A DNA stretch of 36,214 nt from WJMT01 sp964445575 (GTDB lineage Bacteria; Acidobacteriota; Aminicenantia; Aminicenantales; Aminicenantaceae), in assembly GCA_964445575.1 (NCBI GenBank), contig CAYULB010000021.1, positions 1-36,214 on the forward strand, read 5' to 3'. The translations under genes were made by a program, and so were the position numbers. Shown one piece after another: positions 1 through 7,545 of the stretch; positions within the stretch are counted from its first letter, which is position 1; each line of letters begins with the position of its first letter. The notes below the pieces were generated by a model. It was not told the origin of the DNA, ran no database searches, and saw only the letters and a program-made list of their open reading frames with translations.

Positions 1-25
1 CCCTTGTCCCATGAAAAAGGGGATT

Positions 26-44
26 AGAATATCATATATATTCT
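26..44. repeat. Perfect 7-bp inverted repeat at transposase stop
   Basis: AGAATAT and ATATTCT are separated by five bases and overlap the stop codon of the IS91-like remnant. It could be a terminal hairpin of the former element or a weak transcription stop. It is entirely A/T apart from one G-C pair and is not followed by a clear T-run. Confidence 0.4.
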
Positions 45-301
45 GATAGTTCCTCAGCTGCTATAGAGAGCTGAGCTTGCGGAGGGGGAGGCCGGGCGGC
101 CTTAAAAGTCAGATTGAGATGTTTGATGATCTTGTCTATGACTTTATGGTCTTCAATAAAAAAAAACAATTCGCATGGTTCCCCCGCATTTGGGACAGAT
201 GAGGGGATCGATCTCATAGACCTTCTTTATCATCTCAGCCCATCCTTTTGAAGGTATAAATAGATTTTCATCTTCAATAATAAGGGGACACAAAGGGTCG
301 C
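32..301 (-). pseudogene. IS91-like transposase C-terminal remnant, frameshifted
   Basis: Only the C-terminal tail of a transposase is left. Reading the minus strand from about 300 gives IPSKGWAEMIKKVYEIDPL, then a CPKCGG zinc-knuckle, then (after a frame change) FFIEDHKVIDKIIKHL and a proline run. This order (WAxxIxKVYEVDPL, CPxC, FIED, HLxL) is typical of the C-terminus of IS91-like HUH/Y2 transposases. The two halves are in different frames. The switch falls at a run of nine A (158-166, plus strand), and removing one base restores a continuous frame. The rest of the transposase is absent, because sequence beyond about 301 belongs to another gene family. A 7-bp perfect inverted repeat (26-32/38-44) sits over the stop codon. 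The family name rests on remembered consensus. Confidence 0.7.
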
Positions 302-745
302 GTGAAAATCTGGAATGAGATAGGTGGCATGACCGCAGCGTACCCTGGCCGGAATTCTACGATGTTTCAATATGGATGCCAGCAGGATAGCATATTCCCG
401 GCAACCCAGCACCAAACGATCTTCAGGTTGACGGTTTTGAACCAGGCCGGATGGGTTATACAATATAAGCCCCTCCAAAATCAATTGAACAGTCGGATAC
501 TTTAATGATTCATTCCAACGTTCTTTGGGAATCATTTCACGATATTGTTGCAATTCAGCAAAGGGATGAATAAACTGCGACTTGATTAAACGACAAAGCT
601 CCGGTAAGGAATCGGGAAGATTTTCGTACAAATAGGCATATGCTCCCGGATCGGTATATGTGCTGTATTGGCGGTAGAAATCCAAAACAGTCACTTCTTT
701 TTTTTGTTTTGATTGGATGCATTGGCACTTTTGAAGTGGTTGCAT
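230..745 (-). pseudogene. Transglutaminase-like protein, truncated at C-terminus
   Basis: The first ~148 residues match the layout of small transglutaminase-like-domain proteins: an N-terminal helical part (DPG, then LPELCRLIKSQFIHP), then RLVLGCREYAILL with the catalytic-type cysteine at residue 115, and the IPARVRCGHATYLIPDFH strand. In intact members this strand is followed by a DHWVxEYW-like segment carrying the catalytic histidine. Here the sequence changes at about 301-304 into the IS91-like tail read in another frame, so the His/Asp part of the active site is gone. The last ~23 residues are therefore junk. The start at 745 has only AGG directly before ATG. A GTG at 694, giving MTVLDFYRQY, aligns better with the family. 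Almost certainly non-functional. Confidence 0.65.
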
Positions 746-762
746 CCTGTTAAGGACAGGAT
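744..762. repeat. Perfect hairpin over start of transglutaminase-like gene
   Basis: ATCCTGT-TAAGG-ACAGGAT is a perfect 7-bp stem with a five-base loop. On the minus strand it buries the AGG and ATG of the reading frame that begins at 745. It could be a translational control hairpin, the edge of a lost mobile element, or chance. Confidence 0.4.
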
Positions 763-875
763 AGAATTATTTCATTATCTCCTATTGAGCCGACCACTCT
801 AAGATATACCTCAGAAGTGGCAACAAGCACTAAATTGTTGCTTATGAGATTGTATGATTTGAATCACTGCACCTG

Positions 876-1109
876 TCAGCTGCTGACCCAGTCCCATGCG
901 GTCCCTTCCTTGCATTTCGGGCATGGTTTGAATTTCTTTCCTTTTTTAAAACGCTTTTGCGTGGGCTTGTTTTTTTGCATCTCCTCCATTGAAAAACCTT
1001 TTCCGGAAAGCATATTCTTGAACGCATTGCCCATACCGCAAAAACTGCATTTGTAGATACCCGTTTCGGGAACGGTATCACCTGCCTTGAAACCTCTCAT
1101 CTCTGACAT
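876..1109 (-). CDS. Small zinc-ribbon protein
   Basis: A 77-residue soluble protein with two CxxC knuckles (CSFC near residue 22 and CPKC near residue 62) separated by a basic linker (KRFKKGKKFKPCPKC). It starts with GDTVPETGIYKC. This resembles the short zinc-ribbon or rubredoxin-like proteins of the type 'GxxxPxSGxYxCxxCG...G..FPPCPxC....W'. The C-terminal AWDWV fits that pattern. A strong AAGGAGGAG lies just upstream. I use the second ATG (1109) because the first (1112) leaves only two bases after the ribosome site. Its role is unknown; two Cys pairs suggest one bound metal. No operon partner is evident, since the neighbours are degraded genes. Confidence 0.7.
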   Translation of the reverse strand: MSEMRGFKAGDTVPETGIYKCSFCGMGNAFKNMLSGKGFSMEEMQKNKPTQKRFKKGKKFKPCPKCKEGTAWDWVSS

Positions 1110-1220
1110 CATCTCCTCCTTATTTTGGATTTCCGTATATTGAGTACCGTATCAGCTAGAAAAACACGAATACTCATCACGGATGTTTATGGTCTACACC
1201 GGATCTGTACATTTTATCCA

Positions 1221-1574
1221 TCACTCGAGTGCATTAGGATGATATACTGTCTTCAAATGGTCAATGGCTCTTTGTAAAATGGCCCGCTTCATTTCCAGGT
1301 CTCTTTGTGTGCTGTATACCATCTGGTTTGTATCTGCCAATGTTTTCCGGTCATTCAAAATGAAGCCATTCCAGAAATTGTCTTTGATGAGATCAATGTT
1401 CCATTCGTTGGCTTCCTGAGCAAGCTCTTCAAATATTCTATTCTCCTGGACTGTCTCTAAACAGGCGAGCATGATGATTAATGATAGGTAACATGATGAT
1501 GTGATGCACCTCCTGAGGAAGTCGAAAGTATGATAGACTACCCGCAAGGTCAATTTAAAACAAAAGAAATGCAC
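1221..1574 (-). CDS. Hypothetical protein or gene remnant
   Basis: I do not recognise this frame. The last ~80 residues (from LETVQENRIFEELAQ) look like a real soluble helical protein, charged and with normal composition, ending in LQRAIDHLKTVYHP. The first ~35 residues are rich in Cys, Phe and Arg and look like readthrough of non-coding sequence. An AGGAGGTG lies near 1510 on the minus strand, but the ATG 12 bases after it is in another frame and gives only 18 residues, so a frameshift near the start is plausible. An in-frame ATG at 1472 has no ribosome site. It sits between a zinc-ribbon gene and an IS110 fragment, in a degraded neighbourhood. Confidence 0.35.
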   Translation of the reverse strand: MHFFCFKLTLRVVYHTFDFLRRCITSSCYLSLIIMLACLETVQENRIFEELAQEANEWNIDLIKDNFWNGFILNDRKTLADTNQMVYSTQRDLEMKRAILQRAIDHLKTVYHPNALE

Positions 1575-1576
1575 AA

Positions 1577-1777
1577 ATGAATTATATGGGAATTGACCAT
1601 CATAAGCAATACTTACACATCACTTTGATGGACGAGAAGGGAAAAAAGCTAAAGTCCGGAAGGGTTGCTAATTACCGCACAGAGTTGGAGAAGTTTCTTG
1701 ATGGAAAGAGAGATGTTAAGGCAGTTATAGAATCTGGCCGTTCAAACTATACCATAGTGGATCTTCTGAAAAGATAG
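1577..1777 (+). pseudogene. IS110-family transposase, N-terminal fragment
   Basis: The 66 residues begin MNYMGIDHHKQYLHITLMD, the opening of the DEDD/RuvC-like domain of IS110-family transposases, with the first catalytic Asp in GIDHHK. The next conserved block, KAVIESGRSN, follows at the right distance and corresponds to the usual VEAGxSW segment. Full-length members are 300-400 residues. Here a stop comes at residue 67, and the downstream sequence in all three frames lacks the following KTDKxDA block. It is therefore a stub, not a coding gene, and a footprint of a past insertion. Confidence 0.75.
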
Positions 1778-1928
1778 GAAATTCGTTTTTTTGTTGCTGA
1801 TAATTTTTCTTCCATTTCATCAAATTCCCATCCTCAAAGCGACTTTATCTTTAATAATACAGACAAAAAACACGTCCGGTCAACAAGAAACCCACAAAAA
1901 GAAGAGAATATCAGACATATAAGAATAT

Positions 1929-4046
1929 CTATTCTTTAATCCTTTCTGCTTCATAAATTCCACCTGGTTGATTGAGTTCAAGAGCCGTGACCTGTCCCTT
2001 CTCATCAAATTTGAATTTCAAACTGATGACCTTAGCCTGTTGAAGGACAAACTCTTCTCCTAATGCTGGAATTAAATCATATATCTGCTGTCCCGGAATA
2101 TAAAGCGTGAGTTGGTCACCCTGTAAACTTATGGTCAGGATTTGGTCGATCAGCTTGTATTTTCCCACAAACTGCTCAAGATAATCTGGATCAAATAATT
2201 TGGCATCTGGCTTTTTCTTAAACACAATCGGCTCCAGAGTGGGTTCAAAGGGTGCTTCCAATTCCGCCACAAATCCATTGACATTGGTGCGGAATGTTAA
2301 CTTCATGTCTTTAAATGTAGGATCATCTGCCTTTTTGCCATTGAACGTTTCATAATGCCAATGCTCCAGTGGAGTTGTGATGGCATTAAAAGTGAATAAA
2401 AGTCCCTCCTTCTCTTGAAAAACCTTGATATCTCCATATCCAGGATGGCTGTAATCACCGGTGTAATCTTCGGGCTTGTGGGCCGGTTCAGTGCCGCTCA
2501 CTTTTCGGGCCTCTTTCTTTTTTTCTGCTTCCTCTTCCACTTCTTCTCCCTTTGCTTTTCTCTCAGCCGCTAATCCGATCCAATCCTTAGGCTCTTCTTC
2601 CAGGATAAGGTCTGCGGCATGCCGAATGAGAAGCTCTGGTAGGGCTGCTCCGTTTTTATTCGCCAGCACCACAAATCCCAATCCCTCTTGAGGCAGCATA
2701 CTGACCATGGCTGAGAATCCATCAATATTCCCTCCATGATGAACCCTCTTGGATCCCCGGTATGTATCCACAAACCACCCCATTCCATAGTCAGCTGGAG
2801 TCACTTCAGGTATAGCTGGAGTTCCCCCTGTTGGCATATGAGCCAGATGCATTTCCTCCAGAGTTTGAGCGTTTATGATCTGCTGACCCTTGAATTTTCC
2901 CTGATTGAGATGAACCAAAAGCCATTGGCTCATCTCGTTCACGCTGGAATTGATGGATCCGGCTGGACCGATATTGGTGATATTGCGGAACGGAATCTTT
3001 CTGAGCTCGCCTTTTTCCTCACGATATGGAAGAGCATGACTCTCATCTTTTTGGGAATCCTCAACTGAAAAATTGGTTCGCTCCATTCCTAAAGGCATGA
3101 GCACATGGGACCGTATGGCATCTTCCCATTCCTGGTCTGTGAGCACTTCCACCAGATAACCGGCTGTGAGAAACATCAGATTGTTGTACTGAAATTTCTG
3201 GCGCAGATCTGCAGTGGGCTTTAGATAAGCCAATCTTCTCACAAATTCCTCGCGGGAAGCCTGGTAGTTGTTGTACCAAACCAAATCATGACGGGGAAGA
3301 CCGGACCGATGAGTCACCAGATCCCGAGGTGTCAGGCGCTGACTGGCAAACAGGTCACGAAGCTCAAACCAGGGAATGTAGTGGTGGACAGAATTTTCCC
3401 AATCCAATTTCCCCTTGTCCACTAAAGTACCCATGGCAAATGTGGTGAATGCTTTGGAAGCAGACCCAATAGCCAGGAGTGTATCAGCTGTCATGGGAAG
3501 CTGGTTCTCTATGTTCCTGAAGCCGTATCCTTTGGCTAGAATAACCTCATCGTCTTTGACCACAGCCACAGCCACTCCAGGGGTATTGAGGCTTTCCATT
3601 CCTTTTTTGACCAGATCATCAAAATCAGCCAGAGCCTTTTTGGCTTTGGCTACAGGGCTGACTTCCCTTTTGAGGACAAAAGGAAATGTCTGTCCGCTCT
3701 GGGTGAAATCACCTGTGATCTGTGTGCCGTCTTCTTTCAGCGTCCCTTTGAAAACAGGTTTACCCGGCACTCCGCTCATCTCAAAAGAAATGTCATTCCC
3801 ATCTGTGGCGATGTTTTCAAGCGGTAGGTTTTTAGCATTTTGGGCAGGAATGGATATTTTTCCTGTCCAGGAACCATCAGACTCTTGAGTGAAATCAATA
3901 AGAATTTCCAGCTTCATCCCGGGAATATCAATCGAACCCTCCCAGTGACCAGCCCATGAATCTGGCTGTTCAGAAAAGGCTGATTGAGGGATAAGCATTA
4001 AAATGAGACACAAACATAAAATAAAAGGCTTTGGTTTTGTATTCAT
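1929..4046 (-). CDS. Secreted beta-lactamase-fold serine hydrolase (class C/PBP-like) with DUF3471-type tail
   Basis: A 705-residue protein with a signal peptide (about 1-25, cut after AFS). An N-terminal beta domain follows (~30-128, WAGHWEGSIDIPG...), then a class C beta-lactamase/penicillin-binding-type domain (~138-485). All three active-site motifs are visible: SASK (S195, K198), YNN (287-289) and HGG (437-439). A Glu/Lys-rich linker (~495-515) leads to a DUF3471-like beta domain (~525-625) and a final beta segment to the end. Such proteins act in the periplasm or outside as esterases, D-aminopeptidases or peptidases. The substrate cannot be told from sequence, and resistance to beta-lactams should not be assumed. 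AGAAGGAGGAGTTC precedes the ATG. A promoter (TTATCA-17-TATAAT) lies at 4100-4128. Confidence 0.9.
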   Translation of the reverse strand: MNTKPKPFILCLCLILMLIPQSAFSEQPDSWAGHWEGSIDIPGMKLEILIDFTQESDGSWTGKISIPAQNAKNLPLENIATDGNDISFEMSGVPGKPVFKGTLKEDGTQITGDFTQSGQTFPFVLKREVSPVAKAKKALADFDDLVKKGMESLNTPGVAVAVVKDDEVILAKGYGFRNIENQLPMTADTLLAIGSASKAFTTFAMGTLVDKGKLDWENSVHHYIPWFELRDLFASQRLTPRDLVTHRSGLPRHDLVWYNNYQASREEFVRRLAYLKPTADLRQKFQYNNLMFLTAGYLVEVLTDQEWEDAIRSHVLMPLGMERTNFSVEDSQKDESHALPYREEKGELRKIPFRNITNIGPAGSINSSVNEMSQWLLVHLNQGKFKGQQIINAQTLEEMHLAHMPTGGTPAIPEVTPADYGMGWFVDTYRGSKRVHHGGNIDGFSAMVSMLPQEGLGFVVLANKNGAALPELLIRHAADLILEEEPKDWIGLAAERKAKGEEVEEEAEKKKEARKVSGTEPAHKPEDYTGDYSHPGYGDIKVFQEKEGLLFTFNAITTPLEHWHYETFNGKKADDPTFKDMKLTFRTNVNGFVAELEAPFEPTLEPIVFKKKPDAKLFDPDYLEQFVGKYKLIDQILTISLQGDQLTLYIPGQQIYDLIPALGEEFVLQQAKVISLKFKFDEKGQVTALELNQPGGIYEAERIKE

Positions 4047-4099
4047 GAACTCCTCCTTCTAAACAATACGTATTTTCTCTTAATTCGGTTTAGGTTGTT

Positions 4100-4128
4100 A
4101 TTATACTTTATCTGAATTTAATTGATAA
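4100..4128 (-). promoter_or_regulatory. Promoter of the serine hydrolase gene
   Basis: On the minus strand, TTATCA (4123-4128), a 17-bp spacer and a perfect TATAAT (4100-4105). The transcription start would fall about 45 bases before the ATG at 4046. Confidence 0.55.
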
Positions 4129-4281
4129 AAATCCTGATGATAATAAATTCATCGAATGTGCGGGGCTACTGAAATTCAAATAATAGGGGCAGAAGATAAG
4201 TCACTTGAATCCTACGTCCAGTATATGGGAATAAAGATATTATCTGCCCTTAAACTTTTAGAATTATTAAAGAAAAAATAA

Positions 4282-4309
4282 GTAAACGGGTATGACGGCA
4301 CTGGTTTTT
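4282..4309 (+). repeat. Dispersed hairpin repeat, copy A (divergent)
   Basis: Shares GTAAACxGGTATGACGG and the flanking xACTGxTTT arm with the copies at 11542 and 23008, with several substitutions. The central GGTATGACGG is unchanged. Unlike the other two copies it does not follow a stop codon; it lies between divergent genes. Confidence 0.55.
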
Positions 4310-4385
4310 ATAAGAGTCAATAAAAAAAGTACAAATGTATTTCAATATTCATTAAAAATTTTATGTGTGATAGCATAGTGGAGAT

Positions 4386-4805
4386 ATGAGATTGTCAGCG
4401 GGACTGGTGATTGTGCGTAAAGAATCCGGGAAATGGAAGTATCTTTTTCTCAGAGCTTACCGGAACTGGGATTTTCCCAAGGGTGAAGTGGAAGAGGGAG
4501 AAAATCCTCTGGAAACAGCCAAAAGGGAAGCTCAAGAAGAAGCTGGAATCTCCGACCTTGATTTCCCATGGGGACATAGGCATAAAGAAACAGAACCCTA
4601 CAGAGGAGGCAAAAAAATCGCCAGGTATTATCTCGCTAAAACCCCTCAATCCGAGGTGAGTTTCTCAGTCAATCCAGAGCTGGGAAGACCAGAGCACTAT
4701 GAATACCGATGGGTCCTCTACAAAGATCTGAAGAAACTTTCCCCCGATAGACTCATCCCTGTCATCGAATGGGCTCATAAGATTGTATCCAGAGAAAAAA
4801 TCTAG
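4386..4805 (+). CDS. Nudix hydrolase (Ap4A-hydrolase-like)
   Basis: A 139-residue single-domain protein with a perfect Nudix box: G33, E39, R47-E48, E51-E52, G54 (GEVEEGENPLETAKREAQEE). The preceding NWDFPKG matches the WxFPKG motif of asymmetric diadenosine tetraphosphate hydrolases (NUDT2/MutT-like), so cleavage of dinucleoside polyphosphates or another nucleoside diphosphate derivative is the likely reaction, using Mg2+ bound by the Nudix glutamates. Length fits the family. A weak GGAG lies two bases before the ATG. The gene stands alone, divergent from the serine hydrolase. Exact substrate is inferred from family only. Confidence 0.87.
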   Translation: MRLSAGLVIVRKESGKWKYLFLRAYRNWDFPKGEVEEGENPLETAKREAQEEAGISDLDFPWGHRHKETEPYRGGKKIARYYLAKTPQSEVSFSVNPELGRPEHYEYRWVLYKDLKKLSPDRLIPVIEWAHKIVSREKI

Positions 4806-5053
4806 CTGGAGGGCCATTACTTTTTCATCATCTGAAGAAGTTCATCAGCTTTTATCCATTCTTTTTTTTGAGAGTAGATTTGTCCGGGGATAGATAATCT
4901 TTTAATTTTCTATGGGGCACGTTTTTTCAAGAAATACTCAGTATTGACTTTGGTTGCACAACTTTTCAATTTAATTCAGCCAAGGAGAATCGAAGGGCAT
5001 TCTGATATAATGCCGGCCAAAACATCACTATCCGAAAAAAAAATGAAAATTAA

Positions 5054-5323
5054 ACCGCTTCCGACGGCAGCTTCAACTGGTATGGACTGGGTCCTGTTTC
5101 CGTTCTGCCTGCATTCCAGAATCAGGGCATCGGAAAATCGCTTATTCTTGAAGGACTATCTCAGCTTAAAAACCTGGGTGCCGAAGGCTGTGTTCTGGTA
5201 GGTGATCCCAAGTATTATGAAATATTCGGATTCAGAAATATCCCGGATTTAATTTTTGAAGGTGTTCCCCAGGAAGTTTTTCTTGCCCTGCCCTTCTACG
5301 AAAAATACCCAGCAGCTTGGTAG
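5054..5323 (+). pseudogene. GNAT N-acetyltransferase, C-terminal remnant
   Basis: From 5054 a frame with no start codon reads DGSFNWYGLGPVSVLPAF, then QNQGIGKSLI (the acetyl-CoA-binding QxxGxG motif A), GAEGCVLVGDPKYY, FGFRN and EGVPQEVFLALPF, ending at a TAG at 5321-5323. This is the C-terminal half of a YhbS-type GNAT acetyltransferase. The N-terminal half cannot be read in any one frame; a stop (TAA) stands at 5051 in this frame. The usual PxGxVxYHxAF end is also missing. The upstream frame at 4944-5053 may hold a few decayed residues. It is a pseudogene in the same degraded zone as the transposase stubs. Confidence 0.8.
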
Positions 5324-5357
5324 CACATCATAAAGCGTTTTCAGTTAAAAGCTAAAG

Positions 5358-5410
5358 GATGGAGACTTCGAATCCAAAGGTCGGGGGTTCAAATCCCTCC
5401 GGCCGTGCTG
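5358..5410 (+). pseudogene. tRNA-like 3' half (decayed tRNA or attachment-site scar)
   Basis: A canonical T-arm is present: GGGGG (5383-5387), TTCAAAT loop, CCCTC (5395-5399), followed by a seven-base stretch (CGGCCGT) where the 3' acceptor strand should be. Upstream, ACTTCGAATCC looks like an anticodon loop (CTTCGAA would give anticodon UCG, Arg), but only two pairs of its stem form. No matching 5' acceptor strand or good D-arm is found in the preceding 90 bases, and no CCA is encoded. It is best read as a tRNA fragment, as left when elements integrate into tRNA genes. Confidence 0.5.
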
Positions 5411-5423
5411 GAGTTATGTTTTT

Positions 5424-6404
5424 TTAGTGCTCCATCTGAGGAAGCCAGAGATAATAAAATCCACTGGGGAGAGATTGAAACAGTTTCGAATAGACATTTT
5501 CCCTGGTAAAAGATTTTTGACTTGATTCCGCAGAGTAAATATTGGTTGTTTTTTGAGGGTAGTAAGTGTAGGTCACAACTTGAGCTTCCTGGATTCCTGC
5601 CAGTTGATTGATTTTATCTTGAGCAGCGTTGAAATACCCAACTTCATCGATCAATTTCAGCTGAAGGGCTTGAGAACCCGTGTAGACTCGTCCGTCAGCC
5701 AAATACGCCAACTCTTCTTTTGAGAGGACCTCCTTTCTGTTTTGGTAAACAGCATCCAGAAACGTTTGATAGTACTCATTCACAATTTCCTGGAAAATAT
5801 CCTTTTCTTTGGGAGAGAGTTCTTTTAAGAAACTTCCCGCATCCTTCATTTCTCCGGATTTGATGATGTTCACTTGGATCCCCAATTGATCTACGAGCTC
5901 ATGAACATCGGGAAAAATAGAAACGACTCCAATACTGCCGGTTATAGAAGAAGGATGAGCGATGATGAAGTCACAGGCTGAAGCCACATAATATCCTCCA
6001 GAAGCTGCGACTCCCATCATAAGAGCCACAACAGGAAGATTTGTTTTTTTCTTGAAATCGAGGATTTCCGTATAGATGATATCAGAGGCTGTAACTTCTC
6101 CACCCGGTGTGTCCAAACAGAGGATAATCCCCTTTACTCGGGGGTCTTTAGAGGCTTTTTCCAAACGATAGGAGATGCGGGAGACCGGGCTCTCTTCTTT
6201 TTTCAGGATACTGGTGGGATGCGATGAACTGATGAATCCGTTTAGGTTTACAACTAGGACCTTATTTTTGGAAGGACCGGGTTTCAAAACAACTTCTTTG
6301 ATTTGTTCTGTCCCTAATAGGTCAAGGTGAAAATGGGGCGAGCAGGCATTAAAGACCAGAATAACAACAGAAGCCAAAAAGACCCATGTGGTTTTGATAT
6401 TCAT
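5424..6404 (-). CDS. sppA: Signal peptide peptidase SppA-type serine protease (S49)
   Basis: A 326-residue membrane-anchored protease of the short, single-domain (Bacillus SppA-like) kind. The N-terminus is a signal anchor or possible lipoprotein signal (FNAC, Cys21, an imperfect lipobox). The ClpP-crotonase-like core contains GIILCLDTPGG, the catalytic serine S135 in AASGGYYVAS, and the general base K187 in KSGEMKDAG. The S-K distance of 52 matches known short SppA enzymes. LADGRVYTGSQAL is the usual substrate-side motif. It would degrade leftover signal peptides in the membrane. AAAGGAGGTAGT precedes the ATG, and an extended -10 (TGT-TATAAT) lies at 6434-6439. No operon partner. Confidence 0.9.
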   Translation of the reverse strand: MNIKTTWVFLASVVILVFNACSPHFHLDLLGTEQIKEVVLKPGPSKNKVLVVNLNGFISSSHPTSILKKEESPVSRISYRLEKASKDPRVKGIILCLDTPGGEVTASDIIYTEILDFKKKTNLPVVALMMGVAASGGYYVASACDFIIAHPSSITGSIGVVSIFPDVHELVDQLGIQVNIIKSGEMKDAGSFLKELSPKEKDIFQEIVNEYYQTFLDAVYQNRKEVLSKEELAYLADGRVYTGSQALQLKLIDEVGYFNAAQDKINQLAGIQEAQVVTYTYYPQKTTNIYSAESSQKSFTRENVYSKLFQSLPSGFYYLWLPQMEH

Positions 6405-6433
6405 ACTACCTCCTTTCAGAATGTCCTCAGAAA

Positions 6434-6439
6434 ATTATA
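6434..6439 (-). promoter_or_regulatory. Extended -10 promoter element of sppA
   Basis: TATAAT on the minus strand preceded by TGT (TGn extended -10). There is no good -35 at 16-18 bases. It lies 30 bases before the start codon, a sensible position. Confidence 0.45.
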
Positions 6440-6565
6440 ACACATTTGCTGATCAGAAGAATGGAGAAGAGGCTGCCCAAGGGAAGGGGAAGTGTAAGTT
6501 GAAAATCAAACGGGATTAAGAGAAAATAAAGGACCTTAAAAAAAATATAACAGAAGGAATAAAAA

Positions 6566-7381
6566 GTGAGTGACTGGTTGAAAGAACGGATCAAACTGGG
6601 ACGAACTGACCTTTACCCGGGAAGGCTGGGTTTGGGATCTTCCTACACCCTCTCCTCAAAAGCCTTTGAGGATGCGTTTGAAGCAGGATGCAATTTTTTC
6701 TATTGGGGGGCCATAAGAACTCCCTTTATGGCGAGGGCTATCCGAAGAATTATTCGCAAAAGAGGAAGAGAAGAAGTCATTATTGCTTTACAGGCCTACA
6801 TCCGTCCCTTTGGAATCAGATGGAGTCTGAATCGGGGTCTGAAGAGATTGGGAATTGAATTTGCCGATGTTTTTCTGTTGGGGGCTTATAACAAAGAACC
6901 AACTCCTCAGATTTTGAACAAAGTAGAAAAGCTCCGCCAGGAAGGTCTTTTCCGTTATCTTGGAATATCAAGTCACAATCGGAAGATTTTAGCCAAGTTA
7001 GGAAAGGATCCTCGTTTTGACATTTTGATGGTCCGTTACAATGCGGCTCATAGGGGAGCGGAAAAAGATATATTTCCTTGTCTGCCTGAACAAAGACCTG
7101 GAATCATTGGATTTACAGCCACAAATTATATGCGGCTTTCTCGGACTAGAAAGATTCGGAAAGGAGAGAAACGTCCCTCAGCTGGTGACTGCTACCGGTT
7201 TGTTCTTTCTCATCCTCATATTGATATGACCATCACTTCTCCTTGGACAAGGAGACAGATGAAGGAAAATCTGGAGGAGACCAACAAGGGACTGATGAGC
7301 CAAGAAGAGCTTGATTGGCTGCGCCAGATAGGAGACGCTGAATATCAAAAAGAGAAAAAGAGGATTTCATTAATAAGGTAA
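6566..7381 (+). CDS. Aldo/keto reductase-fold protein lacking the canonical catalytic tetrad
   Basis: 271 residues with the order of aldo/keto reductase elements: LGLGSSYTLS, EAGCNFFYWG, a beta strand VIIALQAY, SLNRGLKRLGIEFADVFLLG, EGLFRYLGISSH and a C-terminal SPHIDMTITSPW-like region. However, the usual Asp (nxxDTA) is Tyr46, the Tyr five residues on is Arg51, the Lys of the 'xxTK' strand is Gln76 and the His of 'DxxLxH' is Gly106. I recall similar FYWG...LQSY...LLG variants from environmental genomes, so this may be a subfamily with another activity or only NADP-binding. The start is GTG at 6566 behind AGAAGG. TTGAAA/GAAAAT at 6499-6527 is a weak possible promoter. Confidence 0.75.
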   Translation: MSDWLKERIKLGRTDLYPGRLGLGSSYTLSSKAFEDAFEAGCNFFYWGAIRTPFMARAIRRIIRKRGREEVIIALQAYIRPFGIRWSLNRGLKRLGIEFADVFLLGAYNKEPTPQILNKVEKLRQEGLFRYLGISSHNRKILAKLGKDPRFDILMVRYNAAHRGAEKDIFPCLPEQRPGIIGFTATNYMRLSRTRKIRKGEKRPSAGDCYRFVLSHPHIDMTITSPWTRRQMKENLEETNKGLMSQEELDWLRQIGDAEYQKEKKRISLIR

Positions 7382-7427
7382 AGAGAAGTTAAAAGAATTG
7401 GCTGAAACATTTCCATCAGATTTTATG

Positions 7428-7460
7428 TTGACTTGACATATTTTTTTTCTGTAATATTCA
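7428..7460 (+). promoter_or_regulatory. Promoter(s) of the MFS gene
   Basis: Two overlapping options: TTGACT (7428-7433)-18-TAATAT (7452-7457) and TTGACA (7433-7438)-16-TATTCA (7455-7460). Both lie about 90 bases before the ATG at 7546, leaving an untranslated leader in which I see no clear structure. Confidence 0.55.
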
Positions 7461-7545
7461 TACCTTGGGTTATTTGCCTCTCAAGATTGAGCAAGTCGTT
7501 TTTTGAATAGTCCAGATTAATCCAGTTGTTTAAGGGAGAGATTTT

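Larger units (their letters stand above)
4047..4385. other. Intergenic region between divergent genes
   Basis: 339 bases without a gene. It holds the minus-strand promoter at 4100-4128 and the most divergent copy of the dispersed hairpin repeat (about 4282-4309). I saw no convincing promoter for the Nudix gene and no remnant gene. Confidence 0.6.

Noticed and set aside
1920..1938. AAGAAT-AGAT-ATTCTT hairpin over the serine hydrolase stop as terminator
   Set aside because: The stem is short and almost all A/T, and no T-run follows for about 30 bases.
3415..3888. 157-codon frame on the plus strand opposite the serine hydrolase
   Set aside because: It is antisense to a clear gene with all active-site motifs, so it is a shadow frame.
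4817..4910. Minus-strand frame of about 30 residues (RLSIPGQIYSQKKEW and on to LLQMMKK) that looks like a protein C-terminus
   Set aside because: It has a stop directly upstream and no recognisable family, so it is too short to call even as a pseudogene.
4944..5201. Plus-strand frame of 85 codons upstream of and overlapping the GNAT remnant
   Set aside because: It runs in a different frame from the GNAT-like sequence, has no ribosome site, and its composition is not protein-like. At most it contains decayed N-terminal GNAT sequence.
5332..5407. A complete tRNA ending at the T-arm
   Set aside because: The 5' bases do not pair with the 3' acceptor strand, the D-arm is poor and the anticodon stem has only two pairs, so only the 3' half is supportable.
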